This document shows, piece after piece, positions 61,100-64,000 of a stretch of DNA of 64,000 nt (position 1 is the first letter of the stretch; the number at the start of each line of letters is the position of its first letter). The position numbers and the translations under genes were made by a program. This DNA comes from Colletes latitarsis (lineage: Eukaryota; Arthropoda; Insecta; Hymenoptera; Colletidae): positions 2,943,672 to 3,007,671 of the forward strand of contig NC_135134.1 of the NCBI RefSeq assembly GCF_051014445.1. Direction: 5' to 3'. Under the pieces are notes generated by a model that ran no database searches, was not told the origin of the DNA, and saw only the letters and a list, made by a program, of their open reading frames with translations.

Positions 61100-61920
61100 T
61101 CTGGTTTGGATCACGTAGTAATGCGGTACCACACCGAAACAGTCAATTAAACCTGGTTGCGATTAATATTTTAGAGGATAACGCCGGTTATGTCTCGGTT
61201 AGGTCTGGGATTTGCCCTGATCTGGCTCGCACTTTCGCATTTTTCGCATACTTGTTAGCCAGATCCTGGGCTTTTCCTGGTTTGGATCACGTAGTAATGC
61301 GGTACCACACCGAAGCAGTCAATTAAACCTGGTTGCGATTAATATTTTAGAGGATAACGCCGGTTATGTCTCGGTTAGGTCTGGGATTTGCCCTGATCTG
61401 GCTCCTACTTTCGCATTTTTCGCATACTTGTTGGCCATATCCTGGGCTTTTCCTGGTTTGGATCACGTAGTAATGCGGTACCACACCGAAACTGTCAATT
61501 AAACCCGGTTGCGATTAATATTTTAGAGGACAACGCCGGTTATGTCTCGGTTAGGTCTGGGATTTGCCCTGATCTAGCTCCTACTTTCGCATTTTTCGCA
61601 TACTTGTTGGCCAGATCCTGGGCTTTTCCTGGTTTGGATCACGTAGTAATGCGGCACCACACCGAAACAGTCAATTAAACCTGGTTGCGATTAATATTTT
61701 AGTGGATAACGCCGGGTATGTCTCGGTTAGGTCTGGGATTTGCCCTCATCTGGCTCTCACTTTCGCATCTATCGCATACTTGATGGCTAGATCCCGCCCT
61801 TTTCCTGGTTTGGATCACGTAGTAATGCGGTACCACACCGAAACAGTCAATTAAACCTGGTTGCGATTAATATTTTAGAGGATAACGCCGGTTATGTCTC
61901 GGTTAGGTCTGGGATTTGCC
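61100..61920 (+). repeat. P-rich 0.8-kb tract copied to 62860-63680 (offset 1,760 bp)
   Basis: Three consecutive P-type monomers, with TTGTTAGCCAGATCC, TTGGCCATATCC and GCGGCACC as private markers, then a D-type with GGCTCTCAC and GATCCCGCCC. The same series appears exactly ten monomers later. The P monomers here have lost the ancestral CAATAGAAGC tail and carry the common GCGGTACC/CAATTAAACC tail. Confidence 0.84.
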
Positions 61921-64000
61921 CTCATCTGGCTCGCACTTTCGCATTTTTCGCATACTTGTTGGCCAGATCCTGGGCTTTTCCTGGTTTGGATCACGTAGTA
62001 ATGCGTTACCACACCGAAACAGTCAATTAAACCTGGTTGCGAATAATATTTTAGAGGATAACGCCGGTTATGTCTCGGTTAGGTCTGGGATTTGCCCTCA
62101 TCTGGCTAGCACTTTCGCAATTTTCGCATACTTGTTGGCCATATCCTGGCCTTTTTCTGGCTTGGACCACGTAGTAATGTGGTACCACACTGAAACAGTC
62201 AAATAAACCTGGTTCCGATTAATATTTTAGAGGATAACGCCGGCTATGTCTGGGATAGGTCTGGTATTCGCCCTCATCTGGCTCGTACTTTCGCATTTTT
62301 CGCATACTTGCTGGCCAGATCCTGGCCTTTTTCTGGTCTGTATCACGTAGTAAGGTGGTGCCACACTGAAACCGTCAATAAAAGCTGGTTCCGATTAGTA
62401 TCTTAGAGGATAACGCTGGTTATGGCTGGGTTAGTTCTGGTATTTGCAATCATCTGGCTCGTACCTTCGCATTGTTCGCCTACTTGTTGTCAAGATCCTG
62501 GGCTTTTTCTGGTTTGGATCACGTAGTAATGCGGTACCACACCGTAACAGACAATTAAACCTGGTTGCGATTAATATTTTGGGGGATAACGCCGGTTATG
62601 TCTCGGTTAGGTCTGGGATTTGCCCTCATCTGGCTCGTACCTTTGCATTTTTCGCCTACTTGTTGGCAAGATCCTGGGCTTTTTCTGGTTCGGATCACGT
62701 AGTAATGCGGTACCACACCGAAACAGTCAATTAAACCTGGTTGCGATTAATATTTTAGAGGATAACGCCGGTTATGTCTCGGTTAGGTCTGGGATTTGCC
62801 CACATCTGGCTCGCACTTTCGCATCTATCGCATACTTGATGGCTAGATCCTGGCCTTTTTCTGGTTTGGATGACGTAGTAATGCGGTACCACACCGAAAC
62901 AGTCAATTAAACCTGGTTGCGATTAATATTTTAGAGGATAACGCCGGTTATGTCTCGGTTAGGTCTGGGATTTGCCCTGATCTGGCTCCTACATTCGCAT
63001 TTTTCGCATACTTGTTAGCCAGATCCTGGGCTTTTCCTGGTTTGGATCACGTAGTACTGCGGTACCACACCGAAGCAGTCAATTAAACCTGGTTGCGATA
63101 AATATTTTAGAGGATAACGCCGGTTATGTCTCGGTTAGGTCTGGGATTTGCCCTGATCTGGCTCCTACTTTCGCATTTTTCGCATACTTGTTGGCCATAT
63201 CCTGGGCTTTTCCTGGTTTGGATCACGTTGTAATGCGGTACCACACCGAAACTGTCAATTAAACCTGGTTGCGATTAATATTTTAGAGGATAACGCCGGT
63301 TATGTCTCGGTTAGGTCTGGGATTTGCCCTGATCTGGCTCCTACTTTCGCATTTTTCGCATACTTGTTGGCCAGATCCTGGGCTTTTCCTGGTTTGGATA
63401 ACGTAGTAATGCGGCACCACACCGAAACAGTCAGTTAAACCTGGTTGCGATTAATATTTTAGTGGATAACGCCGGTTATGTCTCGGTTAGGTCTGGGATT
63501 TGCCCTCATCTGGCTCTCACTTTCGCATCTATCGCATACTTGATGGCTAGATCCCGCCCCTTTTCTGGTTTGGATGACGTAGTAATGCGGTACCACACCG
63601 AAACAGTCAATTAAACCTGGTTGCGATTAATATTTTAGAGGATAACGTCGGTTATGTCTCGGTTAGGTCTGGGATTTGCCCTGATCTGGCTCCTACTTTC
63701 GCATTCTTCGCATACTTGTTGGCCAGATCCTGGGCTTTTCCTGGTTTGGATCACGTAGTAATGCGGCACCACACCGAAACAGTCAATTAAACCTGGTTGC
63801 GATTAATATTTTAGAGGATAACGCCGGTTATGTCTCGGTTAAGTCTGGGATTTGCCCTGATCTGGCTCCTACTTTCGCATTGTTCGCCTACTTGTTGTCA
63901 AGATCCTGGGCTTTTTCTGGTTTGGATCACGTAGTAATGCGGTACCACACCGTAACAGACAATTAAACCTGGTTGCGATTAATATTTTGGGGGATAACGC
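61921..64000. repeat. Right-edge satellite block
   Basis: T/P-type, Q-like, R, N, N2 and D' monomers (61921-62859) lead into the second copy of the P-rich tract (62860-63680), another P, and a P/N chimera (about 63841 on) with GGCTCCTACTTTCG followed by CATTGTTCGCCTAC. The array leaves the window without any sign of a boundary. Confidence 0.85.

Larger units (their letters stand above)
1..64000. repeat. Tandem satellite array, ~176-bp monomer, head to tail across the whole window
   Basis: The same roughly 176-bp unit repeats from the first to the last base, about 364 times, always in the same orientation. Landmarks return every 175-176 bp: the GATTAATATTTTAGAGG block, the GCCGGTTATG block, TTTCGCAT, AGATCCTGG, CACGTAGTAAT and GGTACC. 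I saw no spacer, unrelated insert or inversion; length changes between monomers are of one to a few bases. A hand count of one monomer (about 21069-21244) gives 80 G+C in 176. Long nucleosome-sized arrays like this are typical of eukaryotic centromeric or pericentromeric heterochromatin; that role is inferred, since nothing here shows CENH3/CENP-A binding. A subtelomeric or interstitial block is the alternative. Confidence 0.97.

Noticed and set aside
872..62910. About one hundred open frames of 66-104 codons encoding nearly the same peptide (PSSGSYLRIF... type) on the + strand
   Set aside because: They begin at TTG or GTG, overlap each other in shifted frames, share the satellite period, and their length follows from 176 being 2 modulo 3. 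Indels between monomers are not kept in multiples of three. They are not annotated as genes.
1..64000. CRISPR array
   Set aside because: Repeats and intervening sequence are equally conserved across the full 176-bp unit; there are no short repeats with unique spacers and no cas genes.
1..64000. Telomere-like GGTTAGG in most monomers
   Set aside because: It occurs once per monomer inside TCTCGGTTAGGTCTGG and never in tandem, so it is not telomeric sequence.
1..64000. Known satellites: primate alpha satellite (171 bp), Arabidopsis CEN178, grass CentO/CentC
   Set aside because: Similar unit length only; the sequence does not match those consensus sequences as far as I can judge by eye. A database search would be needed to name a family.
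1..64000. Canonical CENP-B box (NTTCGNNNNANNCGGGN) on either strand
   Set aside because: I looked in each monomer class and found only the partial TTCG-N7-CG match, which lacks the A and final GG.
1..64000. Transposon insertion, tRNA or rRNA gene, or non-satellite spacer inside the array
   Set aside because: The 176-bp landmarks continue without a gap larger than a few bases; no target-site duplication, terminal repeat or RNA-gene motif was seen.
1..64000. TTTTT runs as RNA polymerase III terminators and TTAATATTTTAG as a TATA-like promoter
   Set aside because: Both occur once per monomer as part of the satellite, with no associated gene or A/B-box arrangement; too weak to annotate.
1..64000. 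Bacterial or phage origin of the sequence
   Set aside because: No coding genes in 64 kb and hundreds of 176-bp tandem repeats with HOR structure fit eukaryotic heterochromatin and not a prokaryotic genome.

Overview
The whole 64 kb window is one uninterrupted, head-to-tail tandem satellite array. The monomer is about 176 bp, giving about 364 copies, all in the same orientation. I found no gene, RNA gene, transposon, unique-sequence island or inversion anywhere in it. A long, homogeneous, nucleosome-sized satellite of this kind points to eukaryotic heterochromatin, most likely a centromere core or pericentromere; a subtelomeric or interstitial block is the main alternative. I cannot name the species. 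By eye the monomer does not resemble primate alpha satellite, the Arabidopsis 178-bp repeat, or grass CentO/CentC. GC is about 45% and CpG is not depleted (both from a hand count of one monomer).

The monomers fall into six diagnostic classes, here called T, D, P, Q, R and N in their order along the array. Together they form an ancestral six-monomer higher-order repeat (HOR) of about 1,056 bp. It survives intact at 13345-14399 and 17742-18796, at 5102-6129 apart from a few bases at its left end, and cut by the window edge at 1-1028. The rest of the window is built from this hexamer by unequal exchange, local amplification and monomer recombination.

Layout: 1-11199 is a mosaic with a 29-monomer (5,101 bp) repeat distance. 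11200-13311 is a near-perfect tandem duplication of 1,056 bp. 13345-24073 carries intact hexamers plus several copied 0.9-1.7 kb tracts. 24074-29938 is a 12-monomer HOR (2,111 bp) in about 2.8 copies. 29939-36037 is an older-looking mosaic. 36038-40849 is a second, differently ordered 12-monomer HOR, also 2,111 bp, in about 2.3 copies. 40850-50786 is a patchwork of 0.7-2.2 kb copies of that HOR and its flank. 50322-52664 is an 8-monomer (1,407 bp) repeat. 52665-64000 contains further paired tracts and ends in a run enriched for class P.

There are many 291-nt open frames, but they come from the repeat period (176 is 2 modulo 3) and begin at TTG. I do not annotate them as genes. The most interesting features are the intact six-class HOR, two different 12-mers of identical length, and three short dyad symmetries in each monomer, one of which becomes a perfect 12-bp palindrome in certain classes.
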